Below, in pieces: positions 53,633-63,145 of a DNA stretch of 64,000 nucleotides. The notes under the pieces were generated by a model. The model was not told the origin of the DNA. It ran no database searches and saw only the letters and a list, made by a program, of their open reading frames with translations. Origin of the DNA: DASQPR01 sp963831705 (GTDB lineage: Bacteria; Actinomycetota; Actinomycetes; Mycobacteriales; Micromonosporaceae). The position numbers and the translations under genes are program-made. The DNA lies in contig CAWHRE010000010.1 in the NCBI GenBank assembly GCA_963831705.1, forward strand, positions 248,001-312,000. Reading direction: 5' to 3'. The stretch's first letter is position 1. Each line of letters opens with the position of its first letter.

Positions 53633-54936
53633 CGGTCAAACCGAGCGGTGACGGCAGCGCCGTGGGCGGGCAGGTCCTCCGCCTCGGCGAGCGCCACGAC
53701 GTTTGCCGCGACCTTGGCGAGCGCGGCTTCGGCGTACTCGATGATCTGCATGCTCTTGAGGAACGTCTGGACCGACAACCCGCCACTGTGCCGCGCGCAT
53801 CCACCGGTCGGGAGCACGTGGTTGGACCCGGCGCAGTAGTCGCCGAGCGAGACCGGTGAGTGTGGGCCGACGAAGACCGCGCCCGCGCTCGTGATCCGGT
53901 CCGCGACCGACCGTGCATCGGCGGTCTGGATCTCCAGGTGTTCCGCACCGTACGCATTCAGCAGCGCGATGCCCTGCTCGATCGAGCCGACCAGGACGAT
54001 CGCCGACTGCTCGCCGGTCAGCGCCTCGGTCACCCGGTCGCGGTGTCGCGTGATCGCAACCTGGCGCTCGATCTCGACATCTACCGCGTCGGCCAGCTCG
54101 GTGGACGTAGTGACGAGGATGCTGGCGGCCAGCGGATCGTGCTCAGCTTGGCTGATCAGATCGGCCGCGACGTGGCGCGGGTCGGCGGTCTCGTCGGCGA
54201 GAATCGCGATCTCGGTCGGCCCGGCCTCGGAGTCGATCCCGACCACGCCCGCCACCAGCCGCTTCGCCGCTGTTACGTAGATGTTCCCGGGCCCGGTGAC
54301 CACGTCGACCGGCTCGGGACCATCCGGCCCGGCCCCGTACGCGAACATCGCGATCGCCTGGGCGCCACCGACCGCGTACACCTCGTCGATGCCGAGGAGC
54401 GCGCAAGCGGCCAGGATCAGCGGGTGTGGCAGGACCGTACCGGGCTGCGGCGGGCTGGTCACCGCGATCTCCGGCACGCCCGCGATCTGCGCCGGGACGA
54501 CGTTCATCACGACGCTGGACGGATAGACGGCACGGCCGCCCGGCACATACAGGCCGACGCGATGAACCGCTCGCCACGTCTGCGTGACAGTGCCGCCCGG
54601 GATCACCTCGGTGATGCGATCGGCGGGCTTCTGGTCGGCGTGTACGACCCGGGCGTGCGAGATCGAGACGTCGAGCGCATCGCGGATCGCCGGATCCAAC
54701 GCGGCGAGCGCATCGGCGAGCGCCGAAGCCGGTACGCGCAGCGTCTCCAGCCGTACGCCATCGAAGCGATGTGTGGCCTCCAGAACCGCCGAAGCGCCAT
54801 GCTCGCGGACCGCTTCCACGATCGGCATGATGGAGTCGGTCGCGACCTTGACGTCCACGACCGCTCTGGGCAGCTTCGCCGCCCGTCCGCGCTGGTCGTC
54901 ACCGCGCAGATCGAGCCGGTTCAGGGCTGGAGACAT
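53629..54936 (-). CDS. hisD: histidinol dehydrogenase
   Basis: Zinc enzyme oxidising histidinol to histidine in two NAD-dependent steps. 435 residues with VGLYVPGGRAVYPSSVVMN, DVVTGPGNIYVTAAKRLV, EAGPTEIAILADE, SQAEHDPLA (Zn-ligand His) and GPHSPVSLGDYCAGSNHVLP (Zn-ligand His region). The ATG is 6 nt from TAGACT, so the his operon mRNA is probably leaderless. First gene of the operon. Confidence 0.96.
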   Translation of the reverse strand: MSPALNRLDLRGDDQRGRAAKLPRAVVDVKVATDSIMPIVEAVREHGASAVLEATHRFDGVRLETLRVPASALADALAALDPAIRDALDVSISHARVVHADQKPADRITEVIPGGTVTQTWRAVHRVGLYVPGGRAVYPSSVVMNVVPAQIAGVPEIAVTSPPQPGTVLPHPLILAACALLGIDEVYAVGGAQAIAMFAYGAGPDGPEPVDVVTGPGNIYVTAAKRLVAGVVGIDSEAGPTEIAILADETADPRHVAADLISQAEHDPLAASILVTTSTELADAVDVEIERQVAITRHRDRVTEALTGEQSAIVLVGSIEQGIALLNAYGAEHLEIQTADARSVADRITSAGAVFVGPHSPVSLGDYCAGSNHVLPTGGCARHSGGLSVQTFLKSMQIIEYAEAALAKVAANVVALAEAEDLPAHGAAVTARFDR

Positions 54937-54942
54937 GCGGCA

Positions 54943-54948
54943 AGTCTA
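54943..54948 (-). promoter_or_regulatory. -10 element of the his operon
   Basis: Minus-strand TAGACT ends 6 nt before the hisD ATG (54936). No clear -35 and no His-rich leader peptide were found. Confidence 0.42.
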
Positions 54949-55023
54949 GGCGCGATCCCATTTTGGGGCTGTTTTGTTACCACTTGATGAGACACGCGTC
55001 CGAACCTCACTTCTCGATCGGTC

Positions 55024-55029
55024 TAAGCT
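55024..55029 (+). promoter_or_regulatory. -10 element of the LON-domain gene
   Basis: TAAGCT ends 7 nt before the ATG at 55037; leaderless transcript expected. Confidence 0.42.
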
Positions 55030-55036
55030 GTCGGCA

Positions 55037-55708
55037 ATGACCGAGCGGCTGCCTCTCTTCCCACTGGGAACAGTGTTGTTCCCAGGTCTCGTGCTGCCGC
55101 TGCACGTGTTCGAGGAGCGCTACCGAGCGCTCGTACGCGATCGCCGGACCGACGGCACGTTCGGCGTGATCGCGATCAAGCGCGGCAGCGAAGTCTCCAA
55201 TGGGCAAGCACCTGAGCTGCACGAAGTCGGGTGCGTCGCGGACATCCGTCAGTTGACCGAACACTCCGATGGCCGGTACGACCTGGTCACGGTCGGCCGC
55301 CGCCGGTTCGCGGTGACGAAGCTGCACACCGACGTCGCGCCGTATCTGATCGCCGATATCGAGTGGATCGATGGCGACGACGCGATGGCCGAACCGGTCG
55401 ATGCGGATACCGAGCAACTCGTGCCCGGGCTCCTGGAGCGGTTCCAGCGATACCTGGAACTGATCCGGACCGACGGGCGCGTGGCCGGCGAGCAGTTGCC
55501 GGACGACCCGGCGGTCCTGTCGTACCTGATCGCGGCGACCGCGCTACTGTCCCTCGACGACCGGCAGAAGCTGCTGGCCTGCCCGACGACGCGGGACCGG
55601 CTTCTGGCCGAACGACGGATTCTGGCTCGAGAAACGACGTTGCTGAACCACGTTCGGGCGGTACCGGCTCCGATGAGCGAATACTCAACCGACGCCAGCG
55701 AAAACTAA
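55037..55708 (+). CDS. LON substrate-binding domain protein
   Basis: A 223-residue stand-alone LON N-domain (PF02190): LPLFPLGTVLFPGLVLPLHVFEERYR opens the fold, in two overlapping parts, and GSEVSN...HEVGCVADI continues it. A helical second half follows (LDDRQKLLACPTTRDRLLAERR). No ATPase or protease domain, so not Lon itself. Such proteins are conserved next to hisD in Actinobacteria; role unknown. The ATG is 7 nt after a -10. Confidence 0.88.
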   Translation: MTERLPLFPLGTVLFPGLVLPLHVFEERYRALVRDRRTDGTFGVIAIKRGSEVSNGQAPELHEVGCVADIRQLTEHSDGRYDLVTVGRRRFAVTKLHTDVAPYLIADIEWIDGDDAMAEPVDADTEQLVPGLLERFQRYLELIRTDGRVAGEQLPDDPAVLSYLIAATALLSLDDRQKLLACPTTRDRLLAERRILARETTLLNHVRAVPAPMSEYSTDASEN

Positions 55709-55732
55709 CCTCCGGCACCCCGACACGCTGTT

Positions 55733-55748
55733 AACTCCAGGATCAACT
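55733..55748. repeat. dispersed repeat, family A copy 8 (right arm)
   Basis: AACTCCAGGATCAACT, exact right arm, between the convergent LON and DUF2567 genes. The left arm is not recognisable; the preceding 30 bp (GACACGCTG...) may be degenerate interior. Confidence 0.8.
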
Positions 55749-55771
55749 TCGTTGTCCAGGTAATGCTGCGA

Positions 55772-56602
55772 TCAGGCTTCGTATGTCAGCTCCGGCGTCG
55801 GAGCTTCCTTGCGCCGATTCAAGCCGGGGCTGACCGTGATCAGTGTCGCGATCCCGTACGTGATGACCGCCGCGAGCGCCATGTACAGCAGCACTCCCCC
55901 GATATACGGAATGCCGTGCCAGAACGCGATGTTGCCCGGCGACTTGATCCGTAACGCCGGCGGGAGATTGATGATTTCGCCATCGGTCGCGTGCCGTTCC
56001 TTGGCGATCACGCCGGCCAGGCCGATCGTGTGACCGATCCGCCAGGTGAGCCAACCACCCACGGTGCCACCGATCGCGAGCGCGGCGAGGATCACCGACC
56101 CACGGAAGCGGCGCAGCGCGAACCAGGCGATCAATGCGACCACGATCCCGGTACCGATCATCAGCAAGACGAACCAGCTCTCGGCACCGGCCCGCTGCTC
56201 GCCCTCCGGATCCGCGTAGATCAGCTCGTTGCCGCTGACCTGGGCGGGCAGCCACGGTGCGACCGACGACCAGATATACGCGAGCGGTACGCCGAGCGCC
56301 GCGATCACGATCGCCACGGCGGCACCCACGAGGACCCGGTTTCGCGGTCGGTCGATCGGATCAGGCGCTTCTTTCGGGGCATCCCAGCGCGGGCCCAGCC
56401 AACGGCGAACCGGGTGTTCGTCGATCCCCGACGCGGTGCCATCGGACGCCGTTTCGTCGAGCGCAGCTTCGTCCGGAGTAGCTTCGTGAGACGAAGCCTC
56501 ATCCGATGGAGTTTCGTGCGACGCAACCTCGTCCGGCGCCACTTCGTGAGATGTCGCCGGAGCCGGAGCCGAATCGTCGGGCGTCGGGAGTTCGGGGTTC
56601 AC
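55772..56602 (-). CDS. DUF2567 membrane protein
   Basis: 276 residues: a Glu/Ala/Ser/His-rich repetitive N-terminus (10-65; SHExxxDExxS-like units), then a DUF2567 core with four membrane segments (about 88-110, 140-160, 168-190 and 235-258) and blocks LGVPLAYIWSSVAPWLP, AESWFVLLMIGTG and WRIGHTIGLAG. The GTG at 56602 overlaps the dnaE stop (GTGA); the long open frame upstream is antisense-like within dnaE. Function unknown; coupling to dnaE is structural only. Confidence 0.8.
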   Translation of the reverse strand: MNPELPTPDDSAPAPATSHEVAPDEVASHETPSDEASSHEATPDEAALDETASDGTASGIDEHPVRRWLGPRWDAPKEAPDPIDRPRNRVLVGAAVAIVIAALGVPLAYIWSSVAPWLPAQVSGNELIYADPEGEQRAGAESWFVLLMIGTGIVVALIAWFALRRFRGSVILAALAIGGTVGGWLTWRIGHTIGLAGVIAKERHATDGEIINLPPALRIKSPGNIAFWHGIPYIGGVLLYMALAAVITYGIATLITVSPGLNRRKEAPTPELTYEA

Positions 56603-59600
56603 TGACTGATCCTCACATGTTGACCTGTTACCGCGCGTACCGGCGCCGGTGGAGCACCCGTCATGTCGGCGGTCATGTCCGGAAGTGCCAGATCCATCGC
56701 CATCAGCCGAGGCTGATCTTCGCGTCGATCGATCCGGCCTCGGACGATCATGATCGCATCCTCCACGACATACGAGCCGACCAACTCGTACGTGTTCGGG
56801 AAGAACATCACTTCGATCGCTCCGCCGAGATCCTCCAGCGTCGCGGTGGCCCAGCTCCGGCCCTGCTTCGTCATCTTGTGCGCAACCCCGGAAAGGATGC
56901 CGGCGAGCTGCACGATCTGCCCGTCCGGTGCCGCGCCGTCCTCCGACAACGCGGTGATCGCCATGTCTGCCGATCGGGTCAACACATCCTCGAGGCCGGA
57001 GAGCGGGTGATCCGAGACGTACAGGCCGAGCATTTCGCGCTCGAACGCGAGCAAGTCTGCCTTCGCCCACTCGGTCGTCAGGATCGGCGGCGTGACGATC
57101 AGCCCGGGCAGATCTCCGAACAGGTCGAACTGTCCGACCGCCTCGTTGCGCTTCACACCGATGAACGCATCGATCGCGTCGGTGTGTACGGCCAGCAGCC
57201 CCCGTCGCGTATGCCCCAGCGAGTCGAACGCACCCGCCTTGATCAGCGACTCGACCGTCTTCCGTTGACACACCGAGATGTCGACCTTGCTCAGGAAGTC
57301 GTAGAAGTCGGTGAACGCGCCCTTAACCATGCGCGCCCGGACGATCGCGTCGACGACGTGCGTACCGATATTGCGAATCGCCGCCAGACCGAACCGAACG
57401 TCGGGGCCGGACGCGGCAAATCGCGCCTGCGACGCGTTCACATCCGGCGGCAGGACGCGGATTCCCATTCGGCGGCACTCGGCCAGGTAGAACGCGGATC
57501 GATCCTTGTCGCCACCGACGCTGGTCAGCAACGCACCCATGTATTCGGCCGGATAGTTCGCCTTCAGGTACGCCGTCCAGTACGCGATCATGCCGTACCC
57601 GGCGGTGTGTGCCTTGTTGAACGCGTAGTCGGAGAACGGCACCAGGATGTCCCAGAGCGTGGCGATCGCGCCCTCGGAATAGCCGCGCTCCCGCATGCCG
57701 GCCGAGAACGGTACGTACTCCTTGTCCAGAATCTCTTTCTTCTTCTTGCCCATCGCCCGCCGCAGCAGATCGGCGGCGCCGAGCGAATAGCCCGCCACCT
57801 TCTGCGCGATCGCCATCACCTGTTCCTGATAGACGATCAGGCCATAGCTCTCGTCCAGGATTTCGGCCAGCGGCTCGGCCAGTTCCGGATGGATGGGAAC
57901 CACCGGCTTGCGGCCGTTCTTCCGATCGCAGTAGTCGTTGTGCGCGTTCGCACCCATCGGACCGGGCCGGTAGAGCGCCAGCACGGCGGAAATGTCCGCG
58001 AACGAGTCCGGTGCCATCGACCGGAGCAGCGCTCGGTTCGGCGCGCCGTCGAGCTGGAACACGCCGATCGTGTCACCCCGCGCCAGCAGCTCGAACGTCG
58101 GCGCATCGTCGAGTGGCAGGTCTTCCACCGCGAGATCGATACCGCGGTTGTCCCGGATCGAATCCAAGCAGTCGTCGAGCACGGTCAGGTTGCGCAGCCC
58201 GAGGAAGTCCATCTTGAGCAGGCCCATGGCTTCGCAGGCGTTCATGTCGAACTGCGTGATGATCGCGCCGTCTTGGTCCCGCCGCCAGATCGGGATCACG
58301 TCCAGCAGCGGCTCGCGGGACAGGATCACCCCGGCCGCATGTACGCCGACCTGCCGTTTCAGTCCTTCCAAACCACGCGCGGTATCCACCACGGTGGCGA
58401 CGTCCGGCTCGGCAGCGTAGAGCGCGCGGAGTTCGCCGCCTTCCGCGTATCGCGAATAGTCCGGATCGAAGAGGCCGCCGAGCGGCACATCCCGGCCAAG
58501 CAACGGCGACGGGATCACCTTCGTGATCTTCTCGCCCAGCGCGAACGGGTAGCCGAGCACCCGGGCCGCGTCCTTCACGCCGGCCTTCGCCTTGATCGTC
58601 GCGTACGTGACGATCTGCGCAACCTTCTCCTCGCCGTACCGGGCGGTCGCGTAGCGGATCATTTCGCCCCGGCGCCGGTCGTCGAAGTCGAGGTCGATGT
58701 CCGGCATGGAGATGCGTTCCGGATTCAGGAACCGCTCGAACAGCAGCCCGTGCTCGACCGGATCGATGCCGGTGATCTGCAGCGCGTACGCGATCAATGA
58801 TCCGGCCGCGGATCCCCGACCGGGACCGACCCGGATGCCCTCGCGCCGGGCGTACGCGCACAGGTCGGCGACCACCAGGAAGTAGCCCGGGAAGCCCATC
58901 TGGACGACGACGTCGAGCTCGAACGCCGCCCGCGCACGGTGCGTCTCCGGCACGCCATTCGGATACCGAAACGCAAGTCCCTGTGCGACCTGAGCACGCA
59001 GCAGCGACTCCTCGGTCTCGCCGACCGGCACCGGAAATTGCGGCAGCAGATTGCGGGGCGCGAACACCGGCCCGTAATCACCGATCCGCTCGGCGATCGC
59101 CAGCGTCTCGTCACACGCGCCGGGCACCTCGGTGTCCCAGATCGCGCGCATCTCGGCCGCCGACTTCAGGTAGAAATCGCGCGCGTCGAACTTGAACCGC
59201 TTCGGATCGGCCATTGTCGTAGCCGACTGGACGCAGAGAAGCACTTCGTGCGCATCGGCGTCACCGGGGTGCGTGTAGTGCAGGTCGTTCGTCGCGACCG
59301 GCCGCAGGTTGAGCCGACGCCCGAGCCGGAAAAGATCCTCCCGGATCCGGCGTTCGATCCCGAGACCGTGATCCATGAGCTCCAGGTAGTAGTTGTCCGG
59401 GCCGACGATGTCGCGGAACTCGGCCGCCGAAGCGCAGGCGCGCTCGAAATCGCCGATCCGCAGCCACGTCTGGACCTCGCCGGATGGACAGCCGGTGGTC
59501 GCGATCAAGCCCCGGCCATAACGTGCCAGCAGGTCGCGGTCGACGCGCGGTTTGTAGAAGTAGCCCTCAAGACTCGCCAGCGAGCCGAGCCGGAACAGGT

Positions 59601-59940
59601 TGCGCAGGCCGTCCGCGTTCGCGGCCAGCAAGGTCATATGGGTGTACGCGCCACCGCCGGACACGTCGTCCTCGCCGCCGTTGCCCCATCGGACCCGGGT
59701 GCGATCCGATCGGGACGTACCGGGTGTGACATACGCCTCCAGCCCGATCACCGGCTTGATCCCGGCGGCCGTGGCTTGGCGGTGGAAGTCGTGAGCGCCG
59801 TAGAGGTTGCCGTGATCGGTCATCGCCAGCGCCGGCATGCCCTGCCGCGCGGTTTCGGCGAACAGATCCGCGAGGCGCGCCGCCCCGTCCAGCATCGAGT
59901 ATTCGGTGTGCACGTGTAGGTGCACGAACGAATCGCTCAT
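56599..59940 (-). CDS. dnaE: DNA polymerase III subunit alpha
   Basis: Replicative polymerase, 1,113 residues. PHP domain at the N-terminus (HLHVHTEYSMLDGAARLAD), polymerase palm with the catalytic Asp residues in SMPDIDLDFDDRRRGE, fingers with YQEQVMAIAQKVAGYSLG and AFNKAHTAGYGMIAYWTAYL, a helix-hairpin-helix region and a C-terminal OB fold (VQLAGILSGV). Somewhat shorter than mycobacterial DnaE1 (about 1,180). The ATG is 7 nt from TAGGGT. Followed by the overlapping DUF2567 gene. Confidence 0.96.
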   Translation of the reverse strand: MSDSFVHLHVHTEYSMLDGAARLADLFAETARQGMPALAMTDHGNLYGAHDFHRQATAAGIKPVIGLEAYVTPGTSRSDRTRVRWGNGGEDDVSGGGAYTHMTLLAANADGLRNLFRLGSLASLEGYFYKPRVDRDLLARYGRGLIATTGCPSGEVQTWLRIGDFERACASAAEFRDIVGPDNYYLELMDHGLGIERRIREDLFRLGRRLNLRPVATNDLHYTHPGDADAHEVLLCVQSATTMADPKRFKFDARDFYLKSAAEMRAIWDTEVPGACDETLAIAERIGDYGPVFAPRNLLPQFPVPVGETEESLLRAQVAQGLAFRYPNGVPETHRARAAFELDVVVQMGFPGYFLVVADLCAYARREGIRVGPGRGSAAGSLIAYALQITGIDPVEHGLLFERFLNPERISMPDIDLDFDDRRRGEMIRYATARYGEEKVAQIVTYATIKAKAGVKDAARVLGYPFALGEKITKVIPSPLLGRDVPLGGLFDPDYSRYAEGGELRALYAAEPDVATVVDTARGLEGLKRQVGVHAAGVILSREPLLDVIPIWRRDQDGAIITQFDMNACEAMGLLKMDFLGLRNLTVLDDCLDSIRDNRGIDLAVEDLPLDDAPTFELLARGDTIGVFQLDGAPNRALLRSMAPDSFADISAVLALYRPGPMGANAHNDYCDRKNGRKPVVPIHPELAEPLAEILDESYGLIVYQEQVMAIAQKVAGYSLGAADLLRRAMGKKKKEILDKEYVPFSAGMRERGYSEGAIATLWDILVPFSDYAFNKAHTAGYGMIAYWTAYLKANYPAEYMGALLTSVGGDKDRSAFYLAECRRMGIRVLPPDVNASQARFAASGPDVRFGLAAIRNIGTHVVDAIVRARMVKGAFTDFYDFLSKVDISVCQRKTVESLIKAGAFDSLGHTRRGLLAVHTDAIDAFIGVKRNEAVGQFDLFGDLPGLIVTPPILTTEWAKADLLAFEREMLGLYVSDHPLSGLEDVLTRSADMAITALSEDGAAPDGQIVQLAGILSGVAHKMTKQGRSWATATLEDLGGAIEVMFFPNTYELVGSYVVEDAIMIVRGRIDRREDQPRLMAMDLALPDMTADMTGAPPAPVRAVTGQHVRISQ

Positions 59941-59947
59941 GAGCGCG

Positions 59948-59953
59948 ACCCTA
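59948..59953 (-). promoter_or_regulatory. -10 element of dnaE
   Basis: Minus-strand TAGGGT ends 7 nt before the dnaE ATG; leaderless transcript expected. It lies in the 48-bp gap after the ParA-like gene. Confidence 0.42.
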
Positions 59954-59988
59954 GCTCGCGGGTACGACGTTTGGCCTGCGCCGAACCG

Positions 59989-61077
59989 TCACCGAGCAAA
60001 CGGCTGGAGCAGCACCGAGGCGGCCTGCAACCAGGCCCGGCGGGTGCTCGGCTGGAGCGCGGTGTGCTCGATCGACGAGCCGCTCTCCAGCGCCGGGTCG
60101 TAAGGCACGACGGCCACCGCCCGGGTACGCGTAGCGAAGTGCTTCGCGAGGTCGTTGAGCAGCGGCGACGGGTTCGGTGTCGGGCAGGACAGCAGCGTCA
60201 CCGCGTTCGACGCCAGCTCACCCATGCCGCTCTCGTGCAACAGGTCGAGCATCCAGTCGGCGGTGAACGCGGCATCCTCCCGCGGCACCGATGTGATCAC
60301 CAGCTGGTCGGCCATCTGGATCACGGTCTGCCAGTTGGGGCTCTCCACATTGTTGCCGGTGTCGACGCAGATCACGTCGTGCGTACGCCGGAGGATCTCG
60401 AGCACCCGCCGCACCGTGTACGGGTCGAGCTGGCGCGCGAACCTCGGGCTCTCCTCGCCGGCGAGCACGTCGTACGAGCCGTCCGAGGCGTGCCGGAGAT
60501 AGTCGTCGAGCACCTCGCGGAGCTCCATGTTCGGCAGCGACTCGACCTCGGGGAGATCGTTCACGAGGTGCCGGATGGTCCGGGCGTGCCGCGCCGATCC
60601 GGCCCGGAGGCCGAGCGTGCCACGCAGCTCGTTGTCGTCCCACGCGATCGTGCCGCGCCCGCGGACGCTTCCGATCGTCGCCGCCGCGAGCACGGTCGCG
60701 GTCGTCTTGTGTACGCCGCCCTTCGGATTCGCGAACGCGAACACCCGCGGGCCGCCGAGGTCCCGGCGCAGCGTGCTGATCAGCTGATCAACGCCACTCC
60801 CGGCCGGCTGAGCGGACTGCCACTCGATCCGCCCGGCGAGTCCGGCGACACCGTGCTGCGCACCGCCCGCACCGCGGCCATATTCGCCACCACGTTGCGG
60901 CGGCGCGATCCGAGCGTCCGGATCGGCGCGCTGGTCAGCCTCGTCGGCGTGGCCGTCCGTCCCGCCCCGACCGCCGGACCGGGCCCGGTCGATCAGCGTG
61001 CGCCAGCGCGTCGGCGACTCGGGACGGTTCCACGACGCCTCGGCCTGCTCCACGCCCGACCCCCCTACGCTGCTCAT
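59989..61077 (-). CDS. ParA/MinD-like ATPase
   Basis: About 362 residues. A low-complexity N-terminus (1-95, Gly/Arg/Asp-rich) precedes a deviant Walker A domain: VFAFANPKGGVHKTTATVLA, the WDDNELRGTLGLR block in place of the ParA DxNxQ region, Walker B-like VICVDTGNNVESPNWQTV and a C-terminal HTALQPSTRRAWLQAASVL. Related actinobacterial proteins are annotated as chromosome-partitioning or MinD-like; no ParB partner is present. Target (cell pole, secretion system, chromosome) unknown. ATG 61077 chosen. Confidence 0.82.
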   Translation of the reverse strand: MSSVGGSGVEQAEASWNRPESPTRWRTLIDRARSGGRGGTDGHADEADQRADPDARIAPPQRGGEYGRGAGGAQHGVAGLAGRIEWQSAQPAGSGVDQLISTLRRDLGGPRVFAFANPKGGVHKTTATVLAAATIGSVRGRGTIAWDDNELRGTLGLRAGSARHARTIRHLVNDLPEVESLPNMELREVLDDYLRHASDGSYDVLAGEESPRFARQLDPYTVRRVLEILRRTHDVICVDTGNNVESPNWQTVIQMADQLVITSVPREDAAFTADWMLDLLHESGMGELASNAVTLLSCPTPNPSPLLNDLAKHFATRTRAVAVVPYDPALESGSSIEHTALQPSTRRAWLQAASVLLQPFAR

Positions 61078-61329
61078 ACGACTGGTACCCGCACGTTCTC
61101 CATCGACCTCGCCGGCATCGTCGCCGTCAGCAGAGTACGGTTTCGCCGCCCTCGTCCACACGGCCAAAGTCGCGAACTCCTGCCGTGCAGAGCGTAGCCA
61201 CCGCCGACCCTCGTGGCCACACGTGGGCACGGCCGTTCGGCCGATCCGTTCGGCCTTTTATCGCCCACCGTGTGGATGGGGTCGCTCACAGTGCCCAACG
61301 CGTACGGCGTTCGTTTCGACATGCCCAGG

Positions 61330-62205
61330 TCACGATGGTGTACCCGTGGGCACCGGCGCCTCAGGCGCACTGGAGGCCGGTGGTGAGGCCAGCTTGTGCT
61401 GATCCGGGAACGGCGGCAGGAAAACCGCGAGTCCCGGGTACTGAAGCCGGCGGGCATCCACCGCCCGTACGCCTGGCCGGGTCGCGAGCTGCGCCAGGAC
61501 CGCCAGCGGACCGTAGGCGACGGCGGCGTACACGCAGGCGCACTGATCCGGTACGCCGTACCGGGAGGCTTCCAGTTCGGCCACGGTCTGCATCATCCGG
61601 TACTCGGCAACCACCGTATTGACGGTCGTGGACTTACGGCCGGCGTTCAACTTGATCAACGCGGTGTCCGTCGCCACCGCCTGTTGCTTCTGTTCAGCTG
61701 TAGCCAGCATGCCGCGCTCGACCGCCAGCTGAAGATCGTCGGAGTTGACCGGCAGCTGGATGATCTGGGTCTGATAGTCCGACCGGACCCGCATGATCGT
61801 GTTCGTCACCTGAAGACCGAGGCCGGCAAACACGCCGGTCAGGCGGCCAGGGGTCAGGTAATCCGAGAACGATACGAGCGCGTAGTACTGCGCCGGGGTG
61901 CGGCTTCCGGACGGGCTCGCGGCAATCAACGCCTGGAGATCCGTCTTCGCCGTCGCCACATAGGCCGGGATCGAATCGCCCTGCCGTACGCCCAGCGTGA
62001 CCGATGTGCCGATCGGACCGGCCACCGGCGCCGGCGTCCGAGCAGCGGCGTATACCGCGACCAGCACAACGACGAGGCTGATCACCGGCGCGACGATCCG
62101 GACGATACGCAACCGACGGGCGCCCCGACCGAGCCGTTGAAGCGCCGCCGAGATCGGCGGAAGCACCCGCCGATCGAGGCTGCTCAGCTGTTGACTGATG
62201 CGCAT
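61330..62205 (-). CDS. hypothetical membrane-anchored protein
   Basis: 291 residues: a basic cytoplasmic N-terminus (1-34), one membrane anchor (about 36-56) and an extracytoplasmic domain with predicted strand/helix mix. The stretch AEQKQQAVATDTALIKLNAG is helical, and a Cys pair (QCACVYAAV) could be redox-active or structural. A Pro/Ala-rich tail ends the protein. No family recognised. It begins 7 bp after rluD and is likely co-transcribed with lspA-rluD. The 252 bp before the ParA-like gene hold no supported gene. Confidence 0.68.
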   Translation of the reverse strand: MRISQQLSSLDRRVLPPISAALQRLGRGARRLRIVRIVAPVISLVVVLVAVYAAARTPAPVAGPIGTSVTLGVRQGDSIPAYVATAKTDLQALIAASPSGSRTPAQYYALVSFSDYLTPGRLTGVFAGLGLQVTNTIMRVRSDYQTQIIQLPVNSDDLQLAVERGMLATAEQKQQAVATDTALIKLNAGRKSTTVNTVVAEYRMMQTVAELEASRYGVPDQCACVYAAVAYGPLAVLAQLATRPGVRAVDARRLQYPGLAVFLPPFPDQHKLASPPASSAPEAPVPTGTPS

Positions 62206-62212
62206 GTGCGGG

Positions 62213-63145
62213 TCAGGCCGCAGCGCGCAGCACGGCCAGAGCGCTGGCTAGATCTTCCGGATACTCGCTCGTGAACGAGACCAGCTCACCGGTCCGGGGA
62301 TGCACGAACGACAGCCCGCGTGCGTGCAGCCACTGCCGGTTGAGATGGAGTCGCGCCGCGATCGTGGGATCGGCGCCGTACGTCAGGTCGCCCACGCACG
62401 GGTGCCGCATCGCCGAAAAGTGCACCCGAATCTGATGCGTACGTCCCGTCTCCAGGTGTACATCCACCAGGCTGCCGGACGGAAATGCCTCGATCGTGTC
62501 GTAGTGCGTCACGCTCGGCTTGCCGGTCGACATCACGGCGAACTTGTAGTCGGCGGTCGGATGCCGGTCGATCGGGGCGTCGATCGTGCCCCGAAACGGA
62601 TCGAGATGACCCTGGACGACGGCGTGGTACCGCTTGTCGACCTCGCGCTCACGGAACGCACGCTTCAGGGCGCTGTACGCCATCTCGCTCTTCGCGACCA
62701 CCATCAAGCCGGTCGTACCGACGTCCAAGCGGTGCACAACACCTTGGCGCTCGGCGGCGCCGCTGGTCGCGATCGTATGACCCATCGCGGCCAGGCCGCT
62801 GGGTACGGTCGGGCCGGTCCAGCCCGGGCTCGGATGCGCGGCAACGCCGACCGGCTTGTCGACCACGGCGATGTCCTCGTCGGCGTACACGACCCGCAAG
62901 CCGTCCACGTGCATCGGCACGATATCGACGAACGCACCTGGGGCCGGCGGCAGCGTCACCTCGAGCCAGGCACCGGCCGCAACTTTGTCGGATTTCGGAC
63001 GCGGGAAGCCATCCACCACGGCGTCGCCCGCCTCGACGAGCGCGGCGGCAGCGGTTCGGGACAGCCCGAACAGCCGGGATACCGCCTGGTCAAGCCGCAT
63101 CCCGTCCAGTCCGTCCGGGACGGGTAAAGATCGGCGTTCGTTCAC
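62213..63145 (-). CDS. rluD: RluA/RluD family pseudouridine synthase
   Basis: Modifies uridines in 23S rRNA (RluD type). 310 residues: S4 RNA-binding domain (about 15-75; MRLDQAVSRLFGLSRTAAAA) and catalytic domain with the nucleophilic Asp in VHRLDVGTTGLMVVAKS, VDKRYHAVVQG, TGRTHQIRVHFS and HARGLSFVHP. The GTG at 63145 overlaps the lspA stop (GTGA). lspA-rluD order is conserved in Actinobacteria. Confidence 0.93.
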   Translation of the reverse strand: MNERRSLPVPDGLDGMRLDQAVSRLFGLSRTAAAALVEAGDAVVDGFPRPKSDKVAAGAWLEVTLPPAPGAFVDIVPMHVDGLRVVYADEDIAVVDKPVGVAAHPSPGWTGPTVPSGLAAMGHTIATSGAAERQGVVHRLDVGTTGLMVVAKSEMAYSALKRAFREREVDKRYHAVVQGHLDPFRGTIDAPIDRHPTADYKFAVMSTGKPSVTHYDTIEAFPSGSLVDVHLETGRTHQIRVHFSAMRHPCVGDLTYGADPTIAARLHLNRQWLHARGLSFVHPRTGELVSFTSEYPEDLASALAVLRAAA

